Assembly (NCBI GenBank): GCA_030490835.1
Contig: CM059974.1
Coordinates: 3,231,501 to 3,295,500 of the forward strand
Reading direction: 5' to 3'
Length of the DNA stretch: 64,000 nucleotides
Source of the DNA: Annona cherimola
Taxonomy: Eukaryota > Streptophyta > Magnoliopsida > Magnoliales > Annonaceae
In this document: one piece after another, positions 35,525 to 46,015 of the stretch
Position numbering within the stretch: the first letter of the stretch is position 1
Layout of the letters: the number at the start of each line of letters is the position of its first letter
The notes under the pieces: model-generated
Seen by the model: the letters and a program-made list of their open reading frames with translations, nothing else
Databases searched by the model: none
What the model was told of the DNA's origin: nothing
Program-made: the position numbers and the translations under genes

Positions 35525-37612
35525 TCATGTAGCTTTGTCTCCCGGGTCCCAAACTTTGTTTGTTGTAGGATGGAACATGATATAAAAGTAATTTGTGTCA
35601 TTTTTCTTTAGAACCACATGCCCCCATGCTTCGGGATGATGTAGATGCATTTTTCTCCACCTTTTCCTCTTCAGCCTTCGTTTGTAATTTTTTCTTTGTA
35701 TCTTGAACTTAATGCTTCTCTGGCATGCGACTTTGGTAGGTTGCCCCCATACTTCTCTGGCATGCCCCCAGTCTTTTGTTTTTTGTGCGCTTTTTGCCCC
35801 TTGTGAAATATTGTCTTCACCGGTTGTTGGCGTTTTTCCTGCCAAGCTTGATGGAAAGACTATCTGGTAGCCATTTTGAAATATCCCTTGTGGATGTGTT
35901 GACGGAGATGTATTTGTGACGGTGGGTTGATAGATGATGGTTGTGTGCCCTGCGCATTCTGCGGCTTCCGGGGCTAACCTTGTTGGCTGTTCGACTTCGT
36001 CGACATTGCCTGTGTTGATGGTGGTTTGTTGAGACTGTTTAGATGCCTCTGCTTGATTGTCTGTGTGAGGGATAACTTCATTTGTGACTAGTAGATGGTC
36101 TTTTCCATTTGGCTTTTCTTGTGCAGGAATTTCTTGAGATTTGTGTTCCTTGGCTAGCGTTTCCTCTTTTGAGGTGCTTGTCTGCTTTGTTGATAAGATT
36201 AATATTTCACCTTCTATGGCCGGGCATGATTGTGTAGAAGATGATGACAATGATTGCTTTAGAGGAATGCTAGGAGTAGAGGTGTAAGGAGCTTTGAAGT
36301 TCTCTTCTGCATTTTTAGACTGCGAGCATGTTGGTTGGTTGACTGGGATGAAGATATTTTCTGGGGAGAAGTGAGGCAAAGTGGGTTGACTCGTTACTTT
36401 GGGTGGAGTTCCCGGATTTGTAGGAAAAGTATTTGAGGATGTTCTTTGGACAATAGGAGGTTTGTGCAACATAGGATTCTCTTGCATAGGCATGACGGAT
36501 TTTCCCACTAAAATGACGGGCTCAACACATCTTTTTTGAAGGACAACGGAGTTGGCATTTCGGCCTTGTAAAATTATAGGAGCGTTATGGGGTCGGGCTT
36601 TTGTTATGAAAATAGAAGGGTCGAAGGTTTTGGCATTACCCTTCACAAAATTGACTTCCATGCCAATGTCCGCTATATGAGGTGTCTGGCTTGCCTGTTC
36701 AAGATGAATAGCATTCCCCTGTTGTGGCCATGGGGAGATGGAGCCATGTCTGATTCCCGCCTCCACTTGGTCTCCGGCTTGGAGGAGCTGAGTGAAGTTG
36801 ACATATGGGTGAGAGATGAGGTAGCCCGAGATGCTCGGGTGCGTTGAGTTGATGATGGTGGAGATTTGCTCATCCAACGGCAACGGGCTTTTCATCTTTG
36901 CCGCCAAGGCACGCCATCTAGCCACGTACTCTGAGAACGTTTCATCATCTTCTTGCTTGAGCGCTTCGAGATCGGCCCTTTTGGGAGCCGTGTTTAGCAT
37001 GTAGGAAAATCGATCCATGAAAGTGAGAGATAGATGCTCCCATATTTTGATTTTCTTGCAGTCGAGCGACGTATACCATTCAAGGGCGTCTCCTCTCAGG
37101 CTATGTTGGAATAGCATGACCAAAATTTCCTCCTTTTTTACCAAAGGGTATAAAACACTGCAAAAGGCCTTGATATGGGCATGTGGGCATGAGTTTCCTT
37201 CATAGGTAGGGAGAGTTGGCATTTTGAAATTTTCAGGTAGTTGTGCATTTGGTAATGGGCATAAGTCTTCAATTTTTACCAAATGAAAGTCCTCCACTTG
37301 CTGTCGCTCGATTTTTCTGTGCAACTCTTGGAGTTGGCTTTGAAACTGTATCTTGACCTCTTCTATTTGGCCTTGCACATTCGCTAGGCCGCGTAATCTT
37401 TGAGCTGGAACGGATTGTGAGCTCGAACTCGCCATTTGCTGATGTTGTGATGAAGAGGATGAAGCTTGATGTTGTTGTTTTGCCATTGATTGACGTTGCT
37501 CTAATATTTTGTAGAGCATGTCCTCCATCCGTTGCATTCGTTGCATCATCCGATCCCATTTTTCAAATGAGAATGCAGTATTTTTCTTTGAAAAATGATT
37601 TGTCGGCTCCAT
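35525..37612 (-). CDS. gag: Retrotransposon gag polyprotein, 695 aa
   Basis: Intact single frame. A coiled-coil-prone N-terminus (MQRMQRMEDMLYKILEQ, then Gln/Ser-rich) precedes a gag capsid-type region at roughly residues 130-300, with PTYEGNSCPHAHIKAF, LRGDALEWYTSL, FMDRFSYMLN and EYVARWRALAAKM, matching the Gypsy Retrotrans_gag family. The long C-terminal half is Pro/Ser/Thr/Gln-rich with no CCHC knuckle. It ends WGHVVLKKNDTNYFYIMFHP and KVWDPGDKAT. No protease active-site motif follows. The openness of a 695-codon frame fits a recent insertion or selection on the gag. Confidence 0.88.
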   Translation of the reverse strand: MEPTNHFSKKNTAFSFEKWDRMMQRMQRMEDMLYKILEQRQSMAKQQHQASSSSSQHQQMASSSSQSVPAQRLRGLANVQGQIEEVKIQFQSQLQELHRKIERQQVEDFHLVKIEDLCPLPNAQLPENFKMPTLPTYEGNSCPHAHIKAFCSVLYPLVKKEEILVMLFQHSLRGDALEWYTSLDCKKIKIWEHLSLTFMDRFSYMLNTAPKRADLEALKQEDDETFSEYVARWRALAAKMKSPLPLDEQISTIINSTHPSISGYLISHPYVNFTQLLQAGDQVEAGIRHGSISPWPQQGNAIHLEQASQTPHIADIGMEVNFVKGNAKTFDPSIFITKARPHNAPIILQGRNANSVVLQKRCVEPVILVGKSVMPMQENPMLHKPPIVQRTSSNTFPTNPGTPPKVTSQPTLPHFSPENIFIPVNQPTCSQSKNAEENFKAPYTSTPSIPLKQSLSSSSTQSCPAIEGEILILSTKQTSTSKEETLAKEHKSQEIPAQEKPNGKDHLLVTNEVIPHTDNQAEASKQSQQTTINTGNVDEVEQPTRLAPEAAECAGHTTIIYQPTVTNTSPSTHPQGIFQNGYQIVFPSSLAGKTPTTGEDNISQGAKSAQKTKDWGHAREVWGQPTKVACQRSIKFKIQRKNYKRRLKRKRWRKMHLHHPEAWGHVVLKKNDTNYFYIMFHPTTNKVWDPGDKAT

Positions 37613-37949
37613 GTATGCGATCTTCAGCTTGAAGGCAACTAGAACTTTAAGATATATAATTTCTTCACTCTTTTTTTTTTGCTTTTTCTCTTAACTTTTT
37701 TTTTTTTTTGCTCTCTTTTTTTTTTAACTCTTTTTTTGCTCTTTTTTTTTTTTGCTCTTTTTTTTTAACTTTTTTTTTTTAGTAGGAAGTCAAAATAAAA
37801 TTATGAAAACATGATATGATGCCCCCCAGTTTCAGAACCAAGGGTAGAAAGGTTGATTAATCATCTTCGAACCTGAAAAGCCATTGCTAGCTTACTGCCG
37901 CGTCGCCGTGATGCCTCTAGACGTTGCTGTACCTTTATGCCATGTCTGT

Positions 37950-38245
37950 GCCTTTTCCGTATTGGTCTTGTCAGTGCCTTTATGTCATGTCGATTGTCTT
38001 GTCAGCCTACAGTTGACTTTTAGGCATGTAAGCTTTATGTCACATCAATGGTCTTGGGTCAACCGTTGACTTCTAGGCACGTAAGCTTTATGTCACATCA
38101 ATGGTCATTTCAGCGCCTTTATGTCATGTCAATTGTCTTGTCAGCATACAGTTGACTCTAGGCATGTAAGCTTTATATCACATCAATGGTCTTGGGTCAA
38201 CCATTGACTTCTAGGCACGTAAGCTTTATGTCACATCAGTGATTG
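37950..38245. repeat. Minisatellite in the element leader, about 131-bp unit
   Basis: CTTTATGTCATGTC.ATTGTCTTGTCAGC recurs at about 37,977 and 38,108. Each copy contains two versions of a half-unit with TAGGCA.GTAAGCTTTAT.TCACATCA.TGG. It lies between PBS and gag. Confidence 0.8.
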
Positions 38246-38446
38246 ACTTGCTTTGCCTTCGAGATATGGTGAAGAACCTAAGCAATCAATGAAAATGGGT
38301 TAGCACTTGTAAACAGATACTAAAAAAAAACCAACCTTTGGATGGATACTTGCAAGTTCGAGTCCTTTTGTGTATGTTTTTTTTTCAGATTTTATTTATA
38401 TTAAGTTTTGCGCGTGAGAATGTTCGAGGTCCACAGATTTGGGTTT

Positions 38447-38690
38447 GCCTGAGGCGTTTCTGGAAAAGTGACCAGTTCGCTTGAAGCGTGTCTGGAGAAG
38501 GACCAGTTCTCTTGAAGCGTGTCTGGAGAAGGACCAGTTCTCTTGAAGCGTGTCTGGAGAAGGACCAGTTCTCTTGAAGCGTGTCTGGAAGAATGACCAG
38601 TTCGCTTGAAGAGTGTATGGAAGAATGACCAGTTCGCTTGAAGAGTCTCTGGAAGGAAGACCAGTTCGCTTGAAGCGTTTCTGGAAGTGT
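38447..38690. repeat. Minisatellite in the element leader, about 33-bp unit
   Basis: About seven imperfect copies of a unit near GACCAGTTC.CTTGAAGCGTGTCTGGA(A)GA. Translated on the minus strand it gives the repeated FKRTG / ENWSFSRHAS peptides, which are a by-product of the repeat. Confidence 0.88.
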
Positions 38691-39028
38691 GACCAGAAAA
38701 CACTCAGGTTATGAAAAAGAAGTGATTTTTTCGCCGGATTTAACATTAATTAGCTTCATTCTTGCTAGAAGTTGTTCCTTTTGGCTCGTATTAGGTGCCT
38801 TGACAGTCACAAGGCGGTATCCAGCAAGTCTTCACGAGTTCTGTCAGTTTTTTGAGCTGGACGCCTCTGGACCTAAAAACTTTTTAGGTTTCTGCACGAT
38901 TTGGGCAGAAACTTCAGAAACTCGCTGCCGGATGATGGGAAACCGCCCGGAACTCGCTGTTCAGCGAGGAAGAAGCTCTGATCTTCCAGTTTCTGACCCC
39001 CTTGCGCCGATGTAGACCTGCAATGCCG

Positions 39029-39046
39029 TCCCCAGTGGAGTCGCCA
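39029..39046 (-). promoter_or_regulatory. Primer-binding site
   Basis: TGGCGACTCCACTGGGGA, three bases inside the 5' LTR. The TGG start is the complement of a tRNA 3' CCA end. The matching tRNA would end in AGTCGCCA. A tRNA-Arg is my guess from related elements and was not verified. Confidence 0.75.
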
Positions 39047-39049
39047 AGC

Positions 39050-40341
39050 TGTAGCACCCGCCGTGAGCGCTACGGTGGCCTCGGAATGGTTTCCCGGGCC
39101 TTGAAAATGTGGATCGTGTGGAAAAGTGACGTGGGCTTAGATTTCCTGCATTCACATGGGGTAAAACGCATTAGGCTTCATATCTTTTAGGAAAGTTGGC
39201 GTGTGGGTATTTTCTCGTGATTTCGGCAGCATAACGGCTAAGACGGGGCTTTCCGTACACGGGTCAAGTCACAAATCCGGCAGCATAACAGCAGCGTATT
39301 ATGCTGGGATCCGTGGACCCGCGTGCACCCACCTTGCCGGGGCGTTAACTCAAACACGCACACACAAAAATAAAGAAAAACGGAGTCGCCACTGATCTTT
39401 AAAGGGAGATCAGACCCTGTTTAAAGAAATAAGGCACTAATAATACAGAGATCGGGTTCCGGCCTACGGATTGAAGCAAATATGGAGAAATCTGCCAACC
39501 CGAGGCGGTTTACACGGCGTGAAAGGGGGGATAATAAAAAGATTTGAGAGAACGGGAGAGATGGAAAGGGGAAAATGGGGAAGATAGGCGTAGAGCGCGT
39601 AGAGTATGGAAGCCGGGATGCCGGGGCGTTGCTGCAGACTCCCGTCCTCCCCTTGGGATGCCTCTCTTCAAGTCCTCCCAAATGAGAGGGGGTGCTCTCC
39701 TTTTATAGATGTAGGAGTGGGCTTTGGGCTCTCTTGAGGTCATGGACTTAGTCCATGGACTTGGGCTTGAGTGGGATCATGGACTTGGTCCATGGGCTTG
39801 GTCTTGAGTTTGGGTAATGGGCTTTGGGCTTGAGTTGAGAGCATGGGCTTGAGCTTGGTTGAGAGCATGGGTTTGAGCTTGGTTGAGAGCATGGGCCTTG
39901 GGTTTGAGTTGAGAGCATGAGTTTGAGCTTGGTTGAGAGCATGGGCTTGAGCTTGGTTGAGAGGTGTTGGACTTGGTCCATGAGCTTGAGCTTGACGGGC
40001 TCCTTCCATAATGGGCTGGAACTTGGTGGGCTAGAGCTTGGCTAAGCCCGTTGTTTTGGGTGGGCCGTTGTAGAGGCCCAAAGTTGTAAAGAAGCCTACT
40101 TCTGAGGCTTGGTGGGCTGCATTGTGGAGCCCGTTGAGGTGGCCTGTAGGAGCTTCGCTCGTGTGGGCCGGATCTGGTTTGTTGAAAAGCCTGCTTCGAG
40201 GCTTGGTGGAGCTTCGCTCCGTGGGCTGTGTTTGGAAGGGCCTGCTTAGCTTGCTTGAACCTCCTTTCGCCTTGAGTTTGTTTGAGTTTGAGACTTTTTT
40301 CCATTTTACCCATTTTTGGGCCCAAAGGTGGGGTGTCAACA
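39050..40341 (-). repeat. LTR (5' LTR in element orientation)
   Basis: 1,292 bp, colinear with 33,697-34,988 at a constant offset of 5,353 bp. Every open frame in one LTR recurs unchanged in the other, so no indel separates them. Confidence 0.95.
39700..39709 (-). promoter_or_regulatory. TATA box of the 5' LTR
   Basis: TCTATAAAAG on the minus strand, about 630 bp into the LTR in element orientation. It probably sets the U3/R border just downstream, near 39,670. The same motif lies in the other LTR at 34,347-34,356. Confidence 0.55.
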
Positions 40342-40429
40342 GTGGGTATGCTTAGAATCGACCTGACCTAAGATGGAAGTTGATTAGGTGCTCCAGGGTG
40401 CACTTAGGTTTGGTGCGCCTTGATGTGAA

Positions 40430-40690
40430 TACTCGTTTTTAAATATTGTTTTAAAAAATTTCTATGCAATTGTAAATCTAAATATATTTGACGTGTGTAT
40501 CATTTTTTTTATCAATTTGGTAAGTTTTTATATTTTTTAAAAATCAATGGCATATTGTTAATTTAAAATTACTAAAAATGTTACTGATTTTTAAAAATAT
40601 ATATATATATAAAAATCCCCAAAATTAGTAAAAATTAATATAAGAAATAACACACCTAAGTTGACAATTTTATGAGAAAAGTTTCAACAA
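40430..40690. mobile_element. Foldback repeat, family of 44,513-44,825
   Basis: Contains AATCTAAATATATTTGACGTGTGTATCA on one side and ACACACCTAAGTTGACAATTTTATGAGAAAA on the other, around an A/T centre with an inverted ATTTTTAAAAATCA block. The LTR element sits just beside it, with CACCTAAG/GTGCACTTAGG-type sequence at 40,390-40,420. Confidence 0.45.
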
Positions 40691-41408
40691 AAAGAAAAAA
40701 GTTAAAAGGTTACACTGAATGCAATGAAGCTAATGCCCATGCATATTAAAAACATTACGAATTAAAAATAAAAATTATATTAAAAATTAATAATAGAGTA
40801 TCATAAATGAAAAAGTGAAGGTTTCATGTACTGAGACGTCGTACGGAAGATTGTTTATTTTCCATACTCTTTAAAAAATATTTAATATCTTAACTGGCTG
40901 ATTACTTTATTTTTCGTTATTATCCCTGTACTCAAGATTATTTTCTTACATAATATTTGTTCCGACCTTACCCATGCCATATTATATAATGCACACGCTT
41001 TTTCAAAATAGTATATATTATATATATATATATTATTTTCTTACATAATTTTTGTTCCGACCTTACCCACACAGTATTATATAATGCACACGTTTTTCAA
41101 AAATAGAATATAGACGTGGATTATTGTCATATTTGGAGTTAACTACGTCGAAATGCAAAATAAAGTTTGTTTGTTGAGATTAGAAAAAAGGTGGACAAAA
41201 TTTTATGGAAATTTTTCTTAAAATGTCAGATAGGATAAAAATAAATTATCCAAAGTAGTGTAAAAAATAAAAAATTATAGTGTGAAAAATAACATTATAA
41301 AAAGATAAAATGGTTAAAAGGCTAAGATGTCAAATTATGTTATAAAAATATTAATATATAAGATGTGAATGAGATGAAAAATTACACGAGAAAGAATATT
41401 AATTCATA

Positions 41409-41688
41409 GGGTATGTTTGGCAATGGTTAAAAAGTGTAAAGTTAAAATTTTCAATCTAAAATTTTTCATTCTCCATTACTGTCATATTTTTTAATTATTT
41501 TTTCACATTTTCCTATACAACTATCCTACTTTTTAATCATTTTTACACAACTACCTACACAACTAATCTATCTATTTTAACTTTATCATCTTTACTACCC
41601 ATCATTACCCCTATCATATCACATCATTTGACAACTTTTACTCTTCAAAATTTTTCATCAAAAGTTTTATCCATTCCCAAGTACACTC
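41409..41688 (+). mobile_element. Tourist-like MITE in the tandem array, with empty paralogous site
   Basis: 280 bp starting GGGTATGTTTGG and ending CCCAAGTACACTC, flanked by ATA at 41,406-41,408 and 41,689-41,691. The sister unit at about 42,466-42,485 reads ATTCATAGTATATAA without it, so the 3-bp duplication is confirmed against an unfilled site. Confidence 0.9.
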
Positions 41689-43700
41689 ATAGTATATAAA
41701 ATAAAAAATTTCTAGTGTGAAAAATAACATTATAAAAAGATAAGATGGTTAAACGGCTAAGATGTCAAATTATGTTATAAAAATATTAATATATAAGACG
41801 TGAATGAGATGAAAAATTACACGAGAAAGAATATAGTAAATTAAAAATAAAAATTATATTAAAAATTAATAATAGTATAAATGAAAAAGTGAAGGTTTCA
41901 TGTACTGATACTCCGTACGGAAGATTGTTTATTTTCTATACTCTTTAAAAAATATTTAATATCTTAACTGGCTGATTACTTTATTTTTCGTTATTGTCCT
42001 TATACTCAAGATTATTTTCTTACATAATATTTGTTCCGACCTTACCCATGCCATATTATATAATGCACACACTTTTTCAAAATAGTATATTATATATATT
42101 TTCTTACATAATTTTTGTTCTGACCTTACCCATACCATATTATATATTGCACACACTTTTCAAAATTAGAATATAGACATAGATTATTGTCGTATTTGGA
42201 ATTAACTACATTGAAATGCAAAATAAAGTTTGTTTGTTGAGATTAGAAAAAAGGTGGACAAAATATTATGTAAATTTTTCTTAAAACGTGAGATGGGGTA
42301 AAAATAAATTATCCAAAGTAGCATATAAAATAAAAGATTATAGTGTGAAAAATAACATTATAAAGAGATAAGATGGTTAAACGGCTAAGATGTCAAATTA
42401 TGTCACAAAAATATTAATATATGAGATGTGAATGAGATGAAAAATTACACGAGAAAGAATATTAATTCATAGTATATAAAATAAAAAATTTATAGTGTGA
42501 AAAATGACATTATAAAAAGATAAGATGGTTAAACGGCTAAGATGTCAAATTATGTTACAAAAATATTAATACATAAGATGTGAATGAGATGAAAAATTAC
42601 ACGAGAAAGAATATTATGACTTAAAAATAAAATTTACATTAAAAATTAATAATATAGTATCATAAATGAAAAAGTGAAGTTTTCATGTATTGAGATGCCG
42701 TACAGAAAATTATTTATTATCCACACTCTTTAAAAAATATTTAATATCTTAACTGGCTTATTACTTTATTTTTCGTTATTGTCCTCATAATCAATATTAT
42801 TTTCTTACATAATATTTGTTCCGACCTTACCCATGCTATATTATATAATGCGCACGCTTTTTAAAATAGTATATTATATATATATATATATATATTATTT
42901 TCTTACATAATTTTTGTTCCGCCTTGCCCATGCCATATTATATAATGCGCACGCTTTTTCAAAATAGTATATTATATATATATATATTATTTTCTTACAT
43001 AATTTTTGTTCCGATCTTGCCCATGCCATATTATATAATGCACACGCTTTTCAAAAATAGAATATAGACATAGATTATTGTTATATTTGGAATTAACTAC
43101 GTTGAAATGCAAAATAATGTTTGTTTGTTGAGATAAAAAAACGGTGGAAAAATTTGTATGGAAATTGTTTTAAAACGTGAGATAGGATCAAAATAAATTA
43201 TCCAAAGTAGTATATAAAATAAAAAATTATAGTGTGAAAAATAACATTATAAAAAGATAAGATGGTCAAACGGCTAAGATGTCAAATTATGTTACAAAAA
43301 TATTAATATATAAGATGTGAATGAGATGAAAAATTACACCAGAAAGAATATTAATTCATAATATATAAAATAAAAAATTTATAGTGTGAAAAATAACATT
43401 ATAAAAGATAAGATGGTTAAACGGCTAAGATGTCAAATTATGTTACAAAATATTAATCCATAAGATGTGAATGAGATGAAAATTTAAACCAGAAAGAATA
43501 TTATGAATTAAAAATAAAAATTATATTTAAAATTAATAATAGAGTATCATAAATGAAAAAGTGAAGTTTTCATGTATTGAGACACTGTACAAAAAATTAT
43601 TTATTATCCATACTCTTTAAAAAATATTTAATATCTTAACTAGCTGATTACTTTATTTTTCGTTACTGTCCTTATACTTAAGATTATTTTCTTACATAAT

Positions 43701-43971
43701 GGGTGTGTTTGGTAATAAATAAAACTTTTGATAAAAAATTTTGGAGAGTAAAAGTTGTTAAATGATGTGACATGATAGGGGTAATGATGAGTAGTAAAGA
43801 TGATAAAGTTAAAAATAGATAAGTTAGTTATGTGGATAGTTGTATAGAAATGATTGAAAAGTAGGGTAGTTGTATAGGAAAATGTGAAAAAATATGATAA
43901 TTGTAGAGAGTGAAAAGTTTTAGATTGAAAAGTTTTAACTTGACGTTTTCTATCAATTGCCAAACACACCC
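43701..43971 (-). mobile_element. Tourist-like MITE in the tandem array, with empty paralogous site
   Basis: 271 bp with perfect ends GGGTGTGTTTGG / CCAAACACACCC and AAT at 43,698-43,700 and 43,972-43,974. Sister units read CTTACATAATATTTGTTCCG uninterrupted, which gives the pre-insertion sequence. Confidence 0.93.
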
Positions 43972-44460
43972 AATATTTGTTTCGAAATTAACCATGCCAT
44001 ATTATATAATGAGCACGCTTTTTCAAAATAGTATATTATATATATATTAGTTTCTTACATAATTTTTGTTCTGACCTTACCCATACCATATTATATAATG
44101 CACACGCTTTTCAAAAATAGAATAGACATGGATTATTGTCATATTTGGAATTAATTATGTTGAAATGCAAAATAAAGTTTGTTCGTTGAGATTAGAAAAA
44201 AGTCAAAAAAAATTTATGGAAATTTTTTTAAAAACGTGAGATAGGATAAAAATAAATTATTCAAAAATAGTATTATATATATACATTTCTTCGTATTTGC
44301 CTCCTTACCTCCATTAACAAAGAGGGCCTAAAAATAAAATATTATAACAAAAGTGAGACCTTGTTTAGGATAAAATTTCATCATATTCTGGTTCCATCTT
44401 ATATCTGCGCATACCTTCCGAAAAGGATAAATTTCACTTGTTCCTGTAAAATTTATTAAT

Positions 44461-44990
44461 CAAGTTAAAACATTTTACTTTCTACAACTATTATATTTTT
44501 TAATTATTTTTTAGGTTTTGATTTGTTGCACCCAATTGCACTTAGACTGAGTGCACTGGATACATTTAACCTATTTTTAAATTTTTTTTTATAAAAACGT
44601 TAATCTAAGTGTATTAAATATATGCATCAATTTGTACTAAAACTACCACTGAATTTAAAATTTTTTAAAAAATGTCTAAAAATTTTCAAAAATGGTAAAT
44701 ATTGATATACATGTTAAATGAACTTAGATTAACAATTATGCAAAAAAATTTTAAAAAATTTTAAAAATGAATATCTGTACCTGAGTACCGAAGTTAAGTG
44801 CACCAGGTGCATACAATTAAGATCGTTATTTTTTCACATATTCTTATACAACTACTATACTTTTTTAATAACTCGTACGTAACTAACCTATGTTTATTCT
44901 CTTTAATCTTAATTATTTTTTATATCATATCACATATCACAAATATTTGAAAACTTTTCATTCAAAAGCTCTATCACTTACCAAACACAT
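44461..44990 (+). mobile_element. Tourist-like MITE split by a nested element
   Basis: Left part 44,461-44,512 (AAGTTAAAACATTTTACTTTCTACAAC...) and right part 44,826-44,990 (TTTTTTCACATATTCTTATAC...CCAAACACAT) together form one family copy. It is interrupted at the conserved TTAATTATTTTTTCACA block. Confidence 0.8.
44513..44825. mobile_element. Nested Mutator-like foldback MITE with exact 9-bp duplication
   Basis: 313 bp flanked by TTATTTTTT at 44,504-44,512 and 44,826-44,834. Its ends (AGGTTTTGATTTGTTGCACC / GGTGCATACAATTAAGATCG) are imperfect inverted repeats, followed by GCACTTAGACTGAGTGCACTGG and its counterpart. An inner foldback pair is GTTAATCTAAGTGTATTAAA / TTAAATGAACTTAGATTAAC. It serves as the type copy for similar foldbacks at 9.8, 13.3, 40.4, 45.5 and 52.3 kb. 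Confidence 0.82.
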
Positions 44991-45430
44991 TAATAATTTC
45001 ATTTATATTTAAGAATTTTTAAAAATTTCAAAAATACATATATTTTGTTTAAAATTTCGCTTATACCTATGCCACATGAAGTCCAAACTCCATGCAAAAT
45101 AACAAAATGCCCTTCGTTAAGTATAATTTTGTTGTTAGAAATTCACATTTTAATGAAATTTTGCAACTTATAATCCCATGGTATTTAGATAAAAAATTTT
45201 AGTTTTGAGCAAATCGATTCTTAATTACATTAGGACTTGGGCACATTCATTATTTTATATAAGTGCTAATGACTATTTTAATGAAAACCTAACGGCATGG
45301 GTATAAATAAAATTTTAGTCGAAATACCTAAATTAAATTTTTTGAAAATTCATAAATATAAATAGAACTAAAGACAAGTACACATAAAATTTGCCCTAAA
45401 AATACAAAAAAGATTCAATTTTTAAAATTT
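44991..45430. other. Intergenic, no gene seen
   Basis: A/T-rich. TTTAAAATTTCGC and GAAATTTTGCAACTT blocks hint at an old repeat, but no boundaries could be set. Confidence 0.5.
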
Positions 45431-45434
45431 TATT

Positions 45435-45715
45435 TCAATGTAACCGGATTCATTGGACTAGAAATTTCATTTTTTAATATTTAAAACTATCAATATAGGT
45501 GTATTTAACTTATGTATTAAGTCTTATCATTTAAAAAAAAATATATTTTCTATTTTTTTAAAGATAAGAGTATTTTAGTCATTTAAAAAGTACTAAAATC
45601 CTTCTATTTTTAAAATAAAAAAATATATTTTTAAAAATATGAATACTTATTTTATAGATTAAATATATCTAAATTAAGAGTTTTATAAAAAATTTTAAAA
45701 AATAAAAATTCTAGC
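45435..45715. mobile_element. Foldback repeat, family of 44,513-44,825
   Basis: AATATAGGTGTATTTAACTTATGTATTAAG near the start pairs with TTAAATATATCTAAATTAAGAGTTTTATA near the end. It lies about 300 bp upstream of the XRN-like start codon, within the likely promoter region. Confidence 0.5.
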
Positions 45716-45973
45716 TGTCCATTTGAATTGAAACACTCTCTCCCTCGTTTTAACACGGATGCTGATTGCCCAAGAAACACGGCGGCTGCGCCCCAGACGA
45801 TACTTAACCGTCGCACCGACCTGTTTATCCCTCTCTTTTGGCGCGGGCTAATTTCCCAGCCCTAAATTTGCCGCCCGTCGCCAACGCCTGCCCGTTGTCA
45901 TTACCTCGCCGCCACTCCAAAACCTTACTCAGAAATCTAGCTGCAGAAGATCAACTCCTGCAATCCAATCCAC

Positions 45974-45974
<1 letters not shown>

Positions 45975-46012
<38 letters not shown>
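45975..46012 (+). repeat. (GA)n microsatellite in the 5' leader of the XRN-like gene
   Basis: About 19 uninterrupted AG/GA units end seven bases before the ATG at 46,019. GA tracts in plant 5' leaders are often length-polymorphic and can bind BBR/BPC factors. A role here is only inference. Confidence 0.92.

Positions 46013-46015
<3 letters not shown>

Larger units (their letters stand above)
33697..40341 (-). mobile_element. Complete non-autonomous LTR retrotransposon (gag only), 6,645 bp
   Basis: LTRs at 33,697-34,988 and 39,050-40,341 are both exactly 1,292 bp, offset 5,353 bp, and identical wherever I compared them. They start TG and end CA in element orientation and are flanked by GTGGG duplications. 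The element reads on the minus strand: LTR, PBS (39,046-39,029), about 1.4 kb leader with minisatellites, gag (37,612-35,525), A-rich 3' segment, PPT (35,001-34,993), LTR. No protease, reverse transcriptase, RNase H or integrase motif is present, so it must borrow pol from a partner. The gag type suggests a Gypsy-like origin. The PBS beginning TGGCGACTCC is of the kind I associate with Tat/Ogre-type elements, but that placement is tentative. Confidence 0.93.
40735..44275. repeat. A/T-rich tandem array of roughly 785-890-bp units
   Basis: Landmark GTGAAG.TTTCATGTA occurs at 40,815, 41,889, 42,674 and 43,561. The steps are 1,074, 785 and 887 bp; removing the MITE in the first interval leaves about 791. 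Each unit has the order GCTGATTACTTTATTTTTCGTTA, then TTCTTACATAAT.TTTGTTCCGACCTTACCCA (often twice), TATATAATGCACACGCTTTT, (TA)n, and one or two copies of a sub-repeat with GTGAAAAATAACATTATAAA and GGCTAAGATGTCAAATTATGT. Length differences come mainly from (TA)n and sub-repeat number. No coding capacity: the small ORFs are shadows of the unit. Confidence 0.88.

Noticed and set aside
38396..38746. ORF with repeated FKRTG peptides, which looks like a repeat protein
   Set aside because: All of it is a 33-bp minisatellite in the retrotransposon leader, open in two frames at once.
41956..42176. Short ORFs with repeated CAIYNMVWVRSEQ-type peptides in the tandem array
   Set aside because: They recur with the DNA unit, lack codon bias and are open on both strands.
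40735..44275. CRISPR-like spaced repeats
   Set aside because: Unit lengths of hundreds of bp, A/T microsatellites and a clearly plant nuclear context rule out a CRISPR array.
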